From the NCBI GenBank assembly GCA_024694365.1, contig JAILJX010000078.1, positions 1 to 44,087 on the forward strand: a stretch of 44,087 nt of DNA. The letters are read 5' to 3'. The DNA comes from Kiritimatiellia bacterium. Lineage in GTDB: Bacteria; Verrucomicrobiota; Kiritimatiellia; RFP12; UBA1067. Below the pieces are notes generated by a model. That model worked only from the letters and a program-made list of their open reading frames with translations. It was not told where the DNA came from and searched no databases. Every line of letters starts with the position of its first letter. Positions within the stretch are counted from its first letter, which is position 1. Below, one piece after another: positions 30,748 to 39,534 of this stretch. Both the position numbers and the translations under genes were made by a program.

Positions 30748-31892
30748 TTGCCGGCGGGCTTTTTGGAGTTGAAGGCGTTGCTCGGCGGTATTCCCGGGTC
30801 CGGATCGGGAGAGAGAGGGTCGAACGACCTGCGGTTCTCGCGAACGAACTCCCCAAGCTCCGGCACCAGGCGGAAGATCTCCGCGGCCTCAATTCTCGCC
30901 ATCTCATATGCGCCATAGACGGAGTGGTGGGTGTTGTCGTTGATGGTCCTGTCCGCGCCGGGATATTCCCCCTCGGCGTACCAGCACTGGAATCTTGTGG
31001 AGCCTTCCTCGCCCGCCGCGCCCATCATGGCGTAGCTCTTTTCGTTCATGTCCACCAAAGGCAGGTTCCTCGACGAGGCGAAAGCGCGCGCCGCGCTTGA
31101 ATAATCCGCCAAAGTACGGGGCTGCTGAACCCCTCCCTTGAACCGCCGCCGCTCGATGGGCGTAGCCACGACGACCTTCGCGCCCTTGGCCTCGATCAGG
31201 CCGGTCCACTCCCCGAGCCGCCTCGCATAGCCGTTTTCGGGCTCCTCGCCCTTGCGCTTCTGGTCGTTGTGTCCGAACTGGATAAGAACGAAATCGCCGG
31301 CCCTCAAATGCTCCAGAAGCCGTTCTACGCGACCTTCCGACTCGGCCGTGCACATCGCAAGCCCGGAACGCGCGAAATTGCTTACCGCAAGCCCTTTCCT
31401 GAAAAAGGCCGGCGCAATCTGCCCCCAGCTGCCCCATGGTTCAAAACGCTGGTCAGTAGTGGTCGAGTCGCCCATCAGGTAGAGTGTCGGAGAGTCGTGC
31501 GAAGGGGCGAACTCCACCTGCGGGGGATTGGGAGAAGTCGTGAACACCTCCACTTTGAGCTCGCGGTTGTCGTTCGCGCGGCTTTTCGCGGTGACGTAGG
31601 GCCCCGGAACCCGCACCGTCGCCTCCTCGACCCTGCGCTCGCCCGGACGGGTGACGACATTGTCGAAAAGCAGCCTGCGGCCGGCGAATTTCACCCAGTT
31701 GGTCGATGCGGAGTCGCCTCCGAACGTCACCTTGACGTCATAATTGCCGATCTCGAGTTTCCTGGCCCCGGAGAAGGCCCGATAGCCCATTTCAGCGGTC
31801 AGGTCGCACGTCCCGGACTCCTCGAGCGCAAGCATCTCCGCGAAAGCGGGGATCGCAACCATCGCAGCGGCCAGCGCAAGGCGCGTTCTCAT
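30744..31892 (-). CDS. Secreted SGNH hydrolase, rhamnogalacturonan acetylesterase-like (CE12)
   Basis: 382 residues. Signal peptide (about 1-18, ending AFA), a beta-sandwich domain (about 25-130), then the esterase: GDSTTTD (Ser nucleophile block), the GHND block in FVLIQFGHNDQ and a late D-x-x-H in INDNTHHS. These match rhamnogalacturonan acetylesterase. It would strip acetyl groups from pectic rhamnogalacturonan, which fits the L-rhamnose genes upstream. Its start overlaps the cca stop (ATGA). The C-terminal tail is Pro/Asp-rich. Confidence 0.87.
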   Translation of the reverse strand: MRTRLALAAAMVAIPAFAEMLALEESGTCDLTAEMGYRAFSGARKLEIGNYDVKVTFGGDSASTNWVKFAGRRLLFDNVVTRPGERRVEEATVRVPGPYVTAKSRANDNRELKVEVFTTSPNPPQVEFAPSHDSPTLYLMGDSTTTDQRFEPWGSWGQIAPAFFRKGLAVSNFARSGLAMCTAESEGRVERLLEHLRAGDFVLIQFGHNDQKRKGEEPENGYARRLGEWTGLIEAKGAKVVVATPIERRRFKGGVQQPRTLADYSSAARAFASSRNLPLVDMNEKSYAMMGAAGEEGSTRFQCWYAEGEYPGADRTINDNTHHSVYGAYEMARIEAAEIFRLVPELGEFVRENRRSFDPLSPDPDPGIPPSNAFNSKKPAGN

Positions 31893-33295
31893 CGTTTTTC
31901 CTCCTTCAGTATTTCCGTTTCGAAATATTCAAACGCGCCGGGAAGATCCGAGAATGCACCGTCCAATTGCGCCTCGAATGCCGCCGCAAGCCATTTGCCG
32001 AACCTTGCCCCCGGCTTGAATCCGCGCGCGATCAGATCTCTGCCCTGCAGTATGGGCTTTGGCTTTTCTGCGGCGATCCTGAGCCTCTCGGCCTGGGCCG
32101 CCAGCCATTTCAGATCTTCGCCGCCCGAAGAGCCGCCAAGCCTCTCCGGCAGGCGTCCTTCGTCGTCCGCCCTGCAAACCCGCAAAAGCCTGTCGATGCG
32201 CCCGACCCTGAGCGCCAGACGCCTTACCGCGGCATCTCCCGTATCTCCCCTCCACATGGCATACGGCTGCATGTGATACTGCACGAGAGGAGGAACGGAA
32301 TTCAATATCCTCTCTTCATTGGTGAAGCGCCGCAAAAAAGAAAGCGTCGGACCCGTCCCCGCATTGTCGTGCCCAAGGCTCCTCAGCCGTTTTTTCACCG
32401 GATCCCACCTTGTCGTCGCAGGCTTTCCGAAATCGTGGCACAGGACGGCGAAGCCTACTATCAGGTCCTCCTCCTTCTCTCCCGTCCTGTTGCGCGCGAA
32501 AGAGTCCAGGCAAAGGGACGTATGGTTCCACACATCGCCTTCAGGATGCCATTGAGGATCCTGTTCGCACCCGATAAGCGCCTCAAGCTCGGGGAAATAC
32601 CTTACCCATCCCGTATCGCGCAGGAACGCAAGGCCCTTCGACATCGACTTGCCCTTGAGAAGGAACTTCGCCCACTCCTCAAAAAGACGTTCCTTGGGCA
32701 GATTCTCGATCGTGACGCGCCTGCATATCTCAACCGTCTCCGGCGCAGGGGTCAAATCGAATCTCGCGACAAACTGCATTCCTCTCAAGACTCTGAGCGG
32801 GTCTTCGGCGAACCGCCCGGACACGTGGCGAAGCGTCTTGCGCTCAAGGTCGGCCATCCCTCCGTACGGATCTTCAAAGACTTTCGCCAACGGATCGTAA
32901 TACATCGCATTGACCGTGAAATCACGCCTCAGGGCCGCTTCGGCCACGGACATCGAAGGGTCCGAACCTATGAGGAAACCCCTGTGCCCCTCGGCTATTT
33001 TAGATTCCCTCCTCGGCAGAGACACGTCGATGTCGGCATGCTTGAGCTTGAGGACTCCGAACGACATCCCGCACTCGTCGAATCCGAACCTCTCCGAAAG
33101 CGCCTTTTTCAGAGCCTCGGCGGAAATCCCGAACGCCTCGATGTCCACGTCCTTCACTTCAGGGGAACCGAGCAAAAGGTCCCTCACTGCCCCACCCACC
33201 ATCAAGGCGCGGCCGCCGGCCTTGCGCACAAGGCCGGCGACCGAAAGAACCGCGTCTCTCAGACGCGGCTCGAGTCTGGCGGGATCGAGCGTCAC
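31889..33295 (-). CDS. cca: CCA-adding enzyme / poly(A) polymerase family nucleotidyltransferase
   Basis: 468 residues from a GTG overlapping the rhaD stop (GTGA). Class II nucleotidyltransferase: GGAVRDLLLG and the metal-binding DVDIEAFG, followed by RRDFTVNAMYYDP and EDPLRVLRGMQFVARF. The C-terminal half has an HD domain (LCHDFGKP, YHMQPY). It repairs or adds tRNA 3' CCA, or polyadenylates RNA. Its position between rhaD and the acetylesterase is odd for a housekeeping gene. Confidence 0.9.
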   Translation of the reverse strand: MTLDPARLEPRLRDAVLSVAGLVRKAGGRALMVGGAVRDLLLGSPEVKDVDIEAFGISAEALKKALSERFGFDECGMSFGVLKLKHADIDVSLPRRESKIAEGHRGFLIGSDPSMSVAEAALRRDFTVNAMYYDPLAKVFEDPYGGMADLERKTLRHVSGRFAEDPLRVLRGMQFVARFDLTPAPETVEICRRVTIENLPKERLFEEWAKFLLKGKSMSKGLAFLRDTGWVRYFPELEALIGCEQDPQWHPEGDVWNHTSLCLDSFARNRTGEKEEDLIVGFAVLCHDFGKPATTRWDPVKKRLRSLGHDNAGTGPTLSFLRRFTNEERILNSVPPLVQYHMQPYAMWRGDTGDAAVRRLALRVGRIDRLLRVCRADDEGRLPERLGGSSGGEDLKWLAAQAERLRIAAEKPKPILQGRDLIARGFKPGARFGKWLAAAFEAQLDGAFSDLPGAFEYFETEILKEEKR

Positions 33296-34110
33296 TTGCC
33301 GGTCTTCTTCATCGTGTAGCCGTTGAAGCGGTTCGTGTTGTAGAGCTTCTGCCCGGGGGCGATCGCAAGCCCCATCGCCTTGCGGATCGCGAGAAAGTCC
33401 TCCACAGACTTTTTCCCGACCTGCTGAAGGGGAGCGCCGTGGCCTGCCGCCAGCAGAAGAACCTGGCAGTACGCGTCGGCATTCTCGGCGAACCACTCCG
33501 CCTCCTCCACGTCGCGTCCGCCGCAGACTATGCCGTGGTTCTCCATGAACACGACATTGGATCTCTTCGCGGCCTCGGCGACGTTCTTGGCGACCTCGTC
33601 CGTTCCCGGCGTTCCGTAGGGGGCGAGCGGAATCTGGTTGAGGAATATGTCCGCCTCGGGGTTTATCCCGTTCGGGGGCGTTATCCCGGCGAAGAGGAAA
33701 GCGTTGCAGTGCGGCGGATGGCAGTGCATGCAGGCGTTCATGCCCGTCGCCTTCATCATGGCGATATGGACCTTCACCTCGCTCGTCCTCGGCCTGTAGC
33801 CGCAGAGCTGGCCGGCGGACATGTCGACAAGGCATATGTCCTCGGGCTTCATGAACCCCTTGCAGCAGAGCGTAGGAGTGCAGAGGATGAGATCCTCTCC
33901 CACCCTGACCGAGATGTTGCCCCCGTTGCCGTCGGTGTAGCCCCTCTGGTAGATGCGCCTTCCCATCTCGCATATCCGTTCCTTGACCTTGCGGATCGGG
34001 GCGGAATCGAAGAACTTGTCCAGCGCGGCGCGCGTTTTGGGCTGCGGACCTTTCTTCCAGTCGTAAACCCTGTTGACGAGCGGCGGATTTATGTATAGTT
34101 TGCTGTCCAT
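33292..34110 (-). CDS. rhaD: Class II aldolase, RhaD/FucA-type (probable rhamnulose-1-phosphate aldolase)
   Basis: 272 residues. Zinc-dependent class II aldolase/adducin fold: TDGNGGNISVRVG, HCHPPHCNAF (zinc histidines) and MENHGIVCGG. Location directly after L-rhamnose isomerase argues for cleavage of L-rhamnulose-1-phosphate to DHAP and lactaldehyde. Sequence alone does not exclude fuculose-phosphate or a related substrate. The start is 17 nt after rhaA with AAGGGGGAG upstream. Confidence 0.82.
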   Translation of the reverse strand: MDSKLYINPPLVNRVYDWKKGPQPKTRAALDKFFDSAPIRKVKERICEMGRRIYQRGYTDGNGGNISVRVGEDLILCTPTLCCKGFMKPEDICLVDMSAGQLCGYRPRTSEVKVHIAMMKATGMNACMHCHPPHCNAFLFAGITPPNGINPEADIFLNQIPLAPYGTPGTDEVAKNVAEAAKRSNVVFMENHGIVCGGRDVEEAEWFAENADAYCQVLLLAAGHGAPLQQVGKKSVEDFLAIRKAMGLAIAPGQKLYNTNRFNGYTMKKTGK

Positions 34111-34127
34111 GTCTCCCCCTTCTTTTT

Positions 34128-35366
34128 TCAGCGTTTGAAAAGGACGTCCTTCTCGTATTTCTGCACGGCCTTGAACCACTCCTCGCCCGCGGGGAGCCCC
34201 GCACGGCTGCAGAACTCCTCCCATACCGCTTCGAAAGGATAGTTCTTGCATTCCTCCTGGAGTACGAGCTGGGCGGTGAACTCGCCCGCGTCCTGCAGCG
34301 CCTTGAGCTGCGCGTTCGGGGTGAGCATCGCCTTCATGAGCTCCTTTTGCATGTTGCGCATGCCGAGGACCCACGCCGCGACGCGGCATATGGACGCGTC
34401 GAAATAGTCGAGCGCCACGATGAAGTTCCCGGGGCCCATCTTGACTATCTCCTGCGCCGCGGCCCTTAGATCGTCGTTCTGTCGTATCACGTGGTCTGAG
34501 TCCCACCTCACGGGGCGGGAGATGTGGAAAGCGACCTTGCCGAAGAACATGAGGAACGAGCTGATCTTGTCGGCGACGTTCTCCGAGATGTGGAAGTGGC
34601 CCATGTCGAGAAGCGCGAGAATGTTCCTCGACTGCGCATAGCCCATGACGAACTCGTGGGAGTTCACGGTGTAGCTCTCGACGCCGATGCCGAAGAGTTT
34701 CGACTCGAACGTCGGGATGACGCGCTTCTTGTCGTACTTCGCCTTCTTGAATATCTTGTCGAGCGAATCGGCCATGCGACGGCGCGGGCCGAGCCTGTCC
34801 GAAGGCTCGTCCTTGTAGCCGTCGGGGCACCAGAAGTTGATCGCGCAGGTGGACTTGAGCTCCCTCGCGAAATAGTCGGCTATCTCTAGGCAGCGGATGC
34901 CGTGGTCGATCCAGAACTTTCTGATCTTCGGATCGGGCGAGGAGAGCGTAAGCCCGTCGACGACGTTCGGATGGGAGAAGAACGTAGGGTTGAAGTCGAG
35001 CTTGACGCCGATCTTCCTGGCCCACTTCACCCATGGCTCGAACTGTTTCCACGTAAGCTTGTCGCGATCCACGACCTTGCCCTCGTGAATACCGTAGCAC
35101 GCGTGCAGATTGACGCGGTGTTTCCCGGGTATAAGGGAGAGCGCGAATTCAAGGTCAGCCATGAGCTCTCCGGGGGTCCTCGCCTTGCCGGGATAGTTGC
35201 CTGTCGTCTGTATGCCGTTCGAGGCGCCGCCGACAGATTCGAAACCGCCGACGTCATCGCCCTGCCAGCAGTGCATTGAAATCGGGATCCCCGCAAGGTC
35301 TTTTATGGCCTTTTCCGTGTCGATGCCTATCTTGGCATACTTCTTTTGCGCTTCCTTGTAGCTCAT
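34128..35366 (-). CDS. rhaA: L-rhamnose isomerase
   Basis: 412 residues, the usual RhaA size. Converts L-rhamnose to L-rhamnulose. Family segments: ISMHCWQGDDVGGFE, LHACYGIHEG, LDFNPTFFSHP, LLDMGHFHISENVADKISSFL and RWDSDHV, holding the metal-binding Glu/Asp/His set. It lies between the methyltransferase gene and rhaD in the rhamnose transcription unit. Confidence 0.95.
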   Translation of the reverse strand: MSYKEAQKKYAKIGIDTEKAIKDLAGIPISMHCWQGDDVGGFESVGGASNGIQTTGNYPGKARTPGELMADLEFALSLIPGKHRVNLHACYGIHEGKVVDRDKLTWKQFEPWVKWARKIGVKLDFNPTFFSHPNVVDGLTLSSPDPKIRKFWIDHGIRCLEIADYFARELKSTCAINFWCPDGYKDEPSDRLGPRRRMADSLDKIFKKAKYDKKRVIPTFESKLFGIGVESYTVNSHEFVMGYAQSRNILALLDMGHFHISENVADKISSFLMFFGKVAFHISRPVRWDSDHVIRQNDDLRAAAQEIVKMGPGNFIVALDYFDASICRVAAWVLGMRNMQKELMKAMLTPNAQLKALQDAGEFTAQLVLQEECKNYPFEAVWEEFCSRAGLPAGEEWFKAVQKYEKDVLFKR

Positions 35367-35396
35367 GGTTTTCCTTTATGGTTTTGTTCGGTTAAG

Positions 35397-36191
35397 TCAT
35401 TTCCTCTGGCGGAGGATCTCATAGAGAGCCACGGCCGATGCGACTCCTGCGTTCAGGGACTCGAATCCGCCGGGCATGGGGAGCTCGGCGATGAAATCGC
35501 AGTTCTCTCTGACGAGGCGCGAGATCCCGGCACCCTCCGCGCCGACGACGAGCCCCGACCGGCCCTTGAAGTCGATTTCGGTGTAGGGCTTCGCATCGCC
35601 GCCCCAATCGAGGCCCGTGAACCAGATGCCGGCCTCCTTCAGCTTTTCCATCGCCCTCACCAGATTGACGACGTGGGCGACCTTGAGATGTTCGGCGCCG
35701 CCGGCCGAAGCGCGAACCGCGGCAGGCGTTATGCCGCAGGCCCTGTCTTCCGGTATGACGACGCCTGCGACGCCGACTGCGCAGGCCGTGCGGAGGATCG
35801 AGCCTACGTTCTGCGGATCCTCAAGATGGTCCAGGACGACGACTATCGCGTTTTCGTCGTCCTCCACCGCCGAAAGGATCTCCTCGAAACCTGCGTACGG
35901 GTAGCCGGTCGTCTTCAGCGCGACCCCCTGGTGGTGAGCGCCCTTCACCAGCCTGTCGAGCTGGTCGCGATCCATGGTGCGTATGACGAGCCGCCTCGAC
36001 TTCGCCTCGTCGCGTATCCTCTGTATCTGGTCGTCTTCGTCCGGGAACTGAGGAGGGAGGATTATCTCGCTCGCGGTCCTGCGGCCGGCGGCAAGAGCCT
36101 CCTCGACGGGATTGCGTCCGTATATCCACTCCCCGCCCGTCACCATTTCGCGCGGACCCTTCCTGTGTCTTGTGTTCTGGTAGTTGCCCAT
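35397..36191 (-). CDS. rlmB: SPOUT (TrmH/RlmB) RNA 2'-O-methyltransferase
   Basis: 264 residues. N-terminal substrate-binding part (WIYGRNPVEEALAAGRR, HHQGVAL), then the knotted SPOUT domain: LDHLEDPQNVGSILRTA, GLVVGAEGAGISRL, LPMPGGFESLNAGVASAVALYEI. The family methylates a ribose of 23S rRNA G2251 (RlmB) or tRNA. It interrupts the rhamnose genes, 23 nt after rhaT and 30 nt before rhaA. Start at 36191; a second Met at codon 16 is possible. Confidence 0.9.
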   Translation of the reverse strand: MGNYQNTRHRKGPREMVTGGEWIYGRNPVEEALAAGRRTASEIILPPQFPDEDDQIQRIRDEAKSRRLVIRTMDRDQLDRLVKGAHHQGVALKTTGYPYAGFEEILSAVEDDENAIVVVLDHLEDPQNVGSILRTACAVGVAGVVIPEDRACGITPAAVRASAGGAEHLKVAHVVNLVRAMEKLKEAGIWFTGLDWGGDAKPYTEIDFKGRSGLVVGAEGAGISRLVRENCDFIAELPMPGGFESLNAGVASAVALYEILRQRK

Positions 36192-36214
36192 CGATATCGT
36201 TCTTTGGAGGGTTT

Positions 36215-37234
36215 TCAGATGGATTTCGCGACGACGGCGATCCCTATCGAGGATGCGAGAACCAGGAGTCCGGCGACAAGCGCAAATCTCGTCTTCCCGC
36301 CCGTGCCCTTCCACTCCCCGAGGAATACGCCGAGAAGCGACGAGAAAAGGACGCAGCTTCCCATGACGACCGCGAACGAAATGTAGCTCATGTCTCCCAT
36401 CGCCGGCTCTCCTATCTTCTGGCACGCGAACTGGCACGCCCAGACGATGCCCGCGAGAGCGGCAAAAATCCACGCCGCGTCGATCTTCGAATAGTCTCCG
36501 AACGACTTGTTCTTCGCGTTCTGCCAAAGGCACCATGCCGCGTTCACGATGAATCCGCCCCAGAGAACCACGACCAGGACGGGCATCCCGACCCATGCCG
36601 GGCCGGCACCCGCCTTCGCCGCCGCTTCCTGAAGGGCGGCGCCGGACTGCAGGCCGAAGTTCATCCCGGCCGAAGCTATTCCGCTGAAGATTGCGACGAT
36701 CATCCCTTTCTTGAAATCGAATTCGGCGACGGCTTTCTTCTTCGCCTCCTCGTCGAGCTCCCCTTCCTTCAGCTTTCCGGCAAGACCGACGAGAACGATT
36801 CCGGCGAGAGAGACGACCACCGAGGCGAGCGTCACGATCGCCGCCTTGTCTTTCACGAGGTCGCCCGCATGACCCGTCACGATCGGCGGGATGAGCGTCC
36901 CCGTGGCCGAGCAGAGCCCGCAGCCGATCGCCAGGCCGAGACCGATTCCGAGGTAGCGGATCATAAGGCCCCACGTGAGCCCGCCCAATCCCCACAGCGC
37001 GCCGAAACCGATGCACATCGAAAGCGTCTTCGCATCCGCTCCGCCTATCACGCCGAACAGCCCCGGACATGTCGCTAAGGCGAGACAGAGCGGAAAGGCT
37101 ATCAATCCCGCGAGGGCGTACACGAACCAGTACGATTCGTACCGCCAGCCTTTTATCCCGCGGAAGGGCAATGCGAAAACGGCCCCGGCGAAGCCGCCCA
37201 GAGCGCAGATGAGAGTACCGGCTGTCATATTCAT
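36215..37234 (-). CDS. rhaT: L-rhamnose-proton symporter RhaT
   Basis: 339 residues with about ten membrane spans. The segment GALWGLGGLTWGLMIRYLGIGLGLAIGCG matches the RhaT family hallmark around WG and RYLG. Charged cytoplasmic loop GELDEEAKKKAVAEFDFKKG in the middle. Imports L-rhamnose. First gene of the rhamnose operon, with TGCTATAAT 7 nt before the ATG. It is divergent from the XylR-like regulator. Confidence 0.92.
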   Translation of the reverse strand: MNMTAGTLICALGGFAGAVFALPFRGIKGWRYESYWFVYALAGLIAFPLCLALATCPGLFGVIGGADAKTLSMCIGFGALWGLGGLTWGLMIRYLGIGLGLAIGCGLCSATGTLIPPIVTGHAGDLVKDKAAIVTLASVVVSLAGIVLVGLAGKLKEGELDEEAKKKAVAEFDFKKGMIVAIFSGIASAGMNFGLQSGAALQEAAAKAGAGPAWVGMPVLVVVLWGGFIVNAAWCLWQNAKNKSFGDYSKIDAAWIFAALAGIVWACQFACQKIGEPAMGDMSYISFAVVMGSCVLFSSLLGVFLGEWKGTGGKTRFALVAGLLVLASSIGIAVVAKSI

Positions 37235-37241
37235 ATGCGGT

Positions 37242-37250
37242 ATTATAGCA
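37242..37250 (-). promoter_or_regulatory. Extended -10 promoter of the rhaT operon
   Basis: TGCTATAAT on the minus strand, last T 7 nt from the ATG at 37234, so the transcript is expected to start at the initiation codon. No clear -35, which would suit activator dependence. Confidence 0.6.
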
Positions 37251-37321
37251 TATTTCCCGCCACCTTACACCTACCCCTTTAGGGAGATTTCGAAAAATGC
37301 CGCTCCGCCAGCCTGTGATGC

Positions 37322-37385
37322 AAAAAAAGGCGCGCGGAAAACCGCGCGCCTGTAGGGGGGAAATAAGTATGAACATAGTATAGCA
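37322..37385 (-). ncRNA. Promoter-terminator pair: candidate ~50-nt small RNA
   Basis: Minus strand: extended -10 TGCTATACT (37385-37377), then about 25 nt containing TTTCCCCCCTACA, then a perfect 9-bp hairpin GGCGCGCGG/CCGCGCGCC with a TTTT loop (37350-37329) and T7. The transcript would run from about 37370 to 37322. There is no minus-strand gene upstream for this terminator to serve. It could be a small RNA with a C-rich loop-free segment, or an attenuated upstream promoter of rhaT. Confidence 0.5.
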
Positions 37386-37433
37386 TTTAAGACCCCATCA
37401 TGTTATCCGCATGCGAAACTAAAAATTATCCGG

Positions 37434-37463
37434 TTGCGCAACACAAAAGGAAAATGATATACT
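37434..37463 (+). promoter_or_regulatory. Promoter of the XylR/AraC-type regulator
   Basis: TTGCGC (37434-37439), 18-nt spacer, TATACT (37458-37463) preceded by TGA. The -10 ends 8 nt before the ATG at 37472, again giving a leaderless or nearly leaderless mRNA. Confidence 0.65.
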
Positions 37464-37471
37464 GTCTGCGA

Positions 37472-38620
37472 ATGGAAACCGTCCTCGTATTTCAGCATGT
37501 GGATACATACGCCTCGCGTCTCAGGCTTGAGGGTCTCAACGCTTTCGCCAAAGAGGCCGGATGGACGATCCAGACTTACGACAGCACCGTCACTCCGGAG
37601 GAATTCAAGGGTATAATGGAGTTCTGGAGCCCCCTTGGAGTGATGCTGTGCCCCAACGACGGCGCGAGCGAATTCGATGCATCAAACTGCGATCCGGGAA
37701 ATACCGTTCTGCTCGACTGCTTCGCCCCGAACGGACTGGAGCGCTTTGCATCCGTCATAACCGACAGCTACGAAGTTTCCGAACTCGCGGCCCGGGAGCT
37801 CCTCGGCGCGAAATGCGCATCCTACGGCTTCGTCCCCTGGCCTGTCACGAAAACATGGAGCGAAAACAGAAGGCAGAACTTCTCCCGCATACTCTCCAAG
37901 CGCGGGCTCAAGGTCAGCGAATTCAAGCCGTCGAAGGAAGGCCTGGACATATCGGACTTTCAGCGCGAGCTCATGCCGTGGCTCAAATCCCTCCCGAAGC
38001 CGTGCGGAATCCTGGCCGCCAACGATCGCGTCGGGGCCGGAGTGATCAACGTATGCCGGCTCGCGAACTTCATGGTTCCGTTCGACTGCGCGGTCGTCGG
38101 GGTGGACGACTACTCCGAAGTGTGCGAAGGATGCAATCCGGCGCTGAGCAGCGTCGCCCTCGACTTCCGCAGATCCGGCTTCAGGGCGGGCGAGATGCTT
38201 GACGGGCTCGTCCGCGGCAGACTGGACGACCGCCCCCTCGAAAGCATCCCGCCGCTCGGCTTTGTGCGCCGCAACTCCTCGCGCGTGTTCCTCAGAACCG
38301 ATTCCCATGCATTGAGGGCGTCGGAATTCATCCGCGCAAAAGCCCTGGGCCCGCTCCACCCCCATGATGTGCTCGCGCTCTTCCCATGCTCGCGCAGACT
38401 GGCCGAAATCAGGTTCAGGGAAGCTACAGGCCGTTCGATAGGCGATGAAATCAGGGCCGTAAGGATAGCCCACGCGAAAAAACTTCTGGAGAACCCCTAT
38501 CAGAGGCTGGATGCCGTCGCCGCGGAATGCGGGTACGAGTCCGACACCACATTCCGCAGAGTGTTCAAAGAAGAAACCGGATGCACCTTGCGCGATTGGC
38601 AGCGGCACATCCGGACTTGA
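37472..38620 (+). CDS. XylR-type regulator: LacI-like sensor domain plus AraC HTH
   Basis: 382 residues from ATG 37472, set by the promoter just upstream. Residues about 1-270 are a periplasmic-binding-protein-like sugar sensor without a LacI HTH (CGILAANDRVGAGVINVCR, AVVGVDDYSEVCEGCNPALSSVALDF). Residues about 285-382 are an AraC/XylS double HTH: IRAVRIAHAKKLLENP and VAAECGYESDTTFRRVFKEETG. By position it probably senses L-rhamnose or a derivative and controls the divergent rhaT operon. Confidence 0.88.
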   Translation: METVLVFQHVDTYASRLRLEGLNAFAKEAGWTIQTYDSTVTPEEFKGIMEFWSPLGVMLCPNDGASEFDASNCDPGNTVLLDCFAPNGLERFASVITDSYEVSELAARELLGAKCASYGFVPWPVTKTWSENRRQNFSRILSKRGLKVSEFKPSKEGLDISDFQRELMPWLKSLPKPCGILAANDRVGAGVINVCRLANFMVPFDCAVVGVDDYSEVCEGCNPALSSVALDFRRSGFRAGEMLDGLVRGRLDDRPLESIPPLGFVRRNSSRVFLRTDSHALRASEFIRAKALGPLHPHDVLALFPCSRRLAEIRFREATGRSIGDEIRAVRIAHAKKLLENPYQRLDAVAAECGYESDTTFRRVFKEETGCTLRDWQRHIRT

Positions 38621-38641
38621 CCCGAAACGCTTTGGATGCGA

Positions 38642-39070
38642 TCAGTCTGCTGGCGTAACGCCCTTCTTGAGGATTATGTTGCCGTACTTCGCCGTTTCTC
38701 CGGTGAGAACAATCGCGTAGGCTTTTTTCGCGCGCTCGTAGAACGCGTAGCGCTCCATCCTGTCGATCGTCCCCGCGTAGCCGAGGGCCGCGCGGTATTT
38801 CTTTTCGACCTCGGGATCCAGCGTATCGCCTTTCACCGCCTCCATCATCACGACGGGGGTCGCGTAGGCGTCAAGCTCGAAAAGCGGAATGAGCCCCGCC
38901 AGGAGCGCATCGCACATCAGACCGTCCGCCCGGAGTACGCGCGCGCCGTCGCGTCCGAAGAAATGGGCCGGGAAATGAGCGTCCGAAAAGACGATCTCAT
39001 CCCCGTGCCCCATCTCGGAGAGGATTTTCAGAAGGTCGGGCGAAACGACCGGCGAAATTCCCTTCAGCAT
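38642..39070 (-). CDS. fucU: RbsD/FucU-family sugar mutarotase
   Basis: 142 residues, the normal FucU length. Interconverts sugar anomers. Motifs: [34 protein letters not shown] with the conserved His near residue 22 and Asp-Ala-His at 30-32, and the C-terminal [15 protein letters not shown]. FucU acts on L-fucose; given the rhamnose genes nearby, the true substrate here may differ. It sits 8 nt after rplO, where secY is expected. Confidence 0.88.
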   Translation of the reverse strand: MLKGISPVVSPDLLKILSEMGHGDEIVFSDAHFPAHFFGRDGARVLRADGLMCDALLAGLIPLFELDAYATPVVMMEAVKGDTLDPEVEKKYRAALGYAGTIDRMERYAFYERAKKAYAIVLTGETAKYGNIILKKGVTPAD

Positions 39071-39078
39071 GGCTTCGT

Positions 39079-39516
39079 TCAGGCGACAGTGCCGCCGGCC
39101 TTCTCGATCTTTTCCTTGGCGGAAGCGGAGCAGGGAACCTTGACGGTGAACTTCTTGGTGAGCTCGCCGTTTCCGAGGATTTTGATCTTCGGGCGCTTGT
39201 TGTCCGTGAATCCGGCCTTCGCGAGAGTCTCGACGGTGATCTCGGCGCCCGTCTCGAACCTCTTTTCAAGATCCGAAACGTTGACTCCGAGAGCCTTGGC
39301 GTTGAACGCCGCATTGTTGAAGCCTCGCTTGGGCAGACGGCGGACCAGAGGCATCTGCCCGCCTTCAAAGCCGAGCTTGTGCTTGTGGCCCTTGCGCGAA
39401 GCCTGGCCCTTCTGTCCCTTGGTGGACGTCTTGCCCATGCCCGATCCGCAGCCGCGGCCGACACGCTTCCTGCGATGGCGGGCTCCGGGGGTGTTGACGA
39501 GATTGCTGAGTTCCAT
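39079..39516 (-). CDS. rplO: Ribosomal protein L15 (uL15)
   Basis: 145 residues. N-terminus with [20 protein letters not shown], the L15 hallmark, then [20 protein letters not shown]. 50S subunit. Follows rpsE by 18 nt without an intervening rpmD (L30). In most bacteria secY follows; here fucU does. Confidence 0.97.
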   Translation of the reverse strand: MELSNLVNTPGARHRRKRVGRGCGSGMGKTSTKGQKGQASRKGHKHKLGFEGGQMPLVRRLPKRGFNNAAFNAKALGVNVSDLEKRFETGAEITVETLAKAGFTDNKRPKIKILGNGELTKKFTVKVPCSASAKEKIEKAGGTVA

Positions 39517-39534
39517 TTTTGCGGATTCCTTTCT

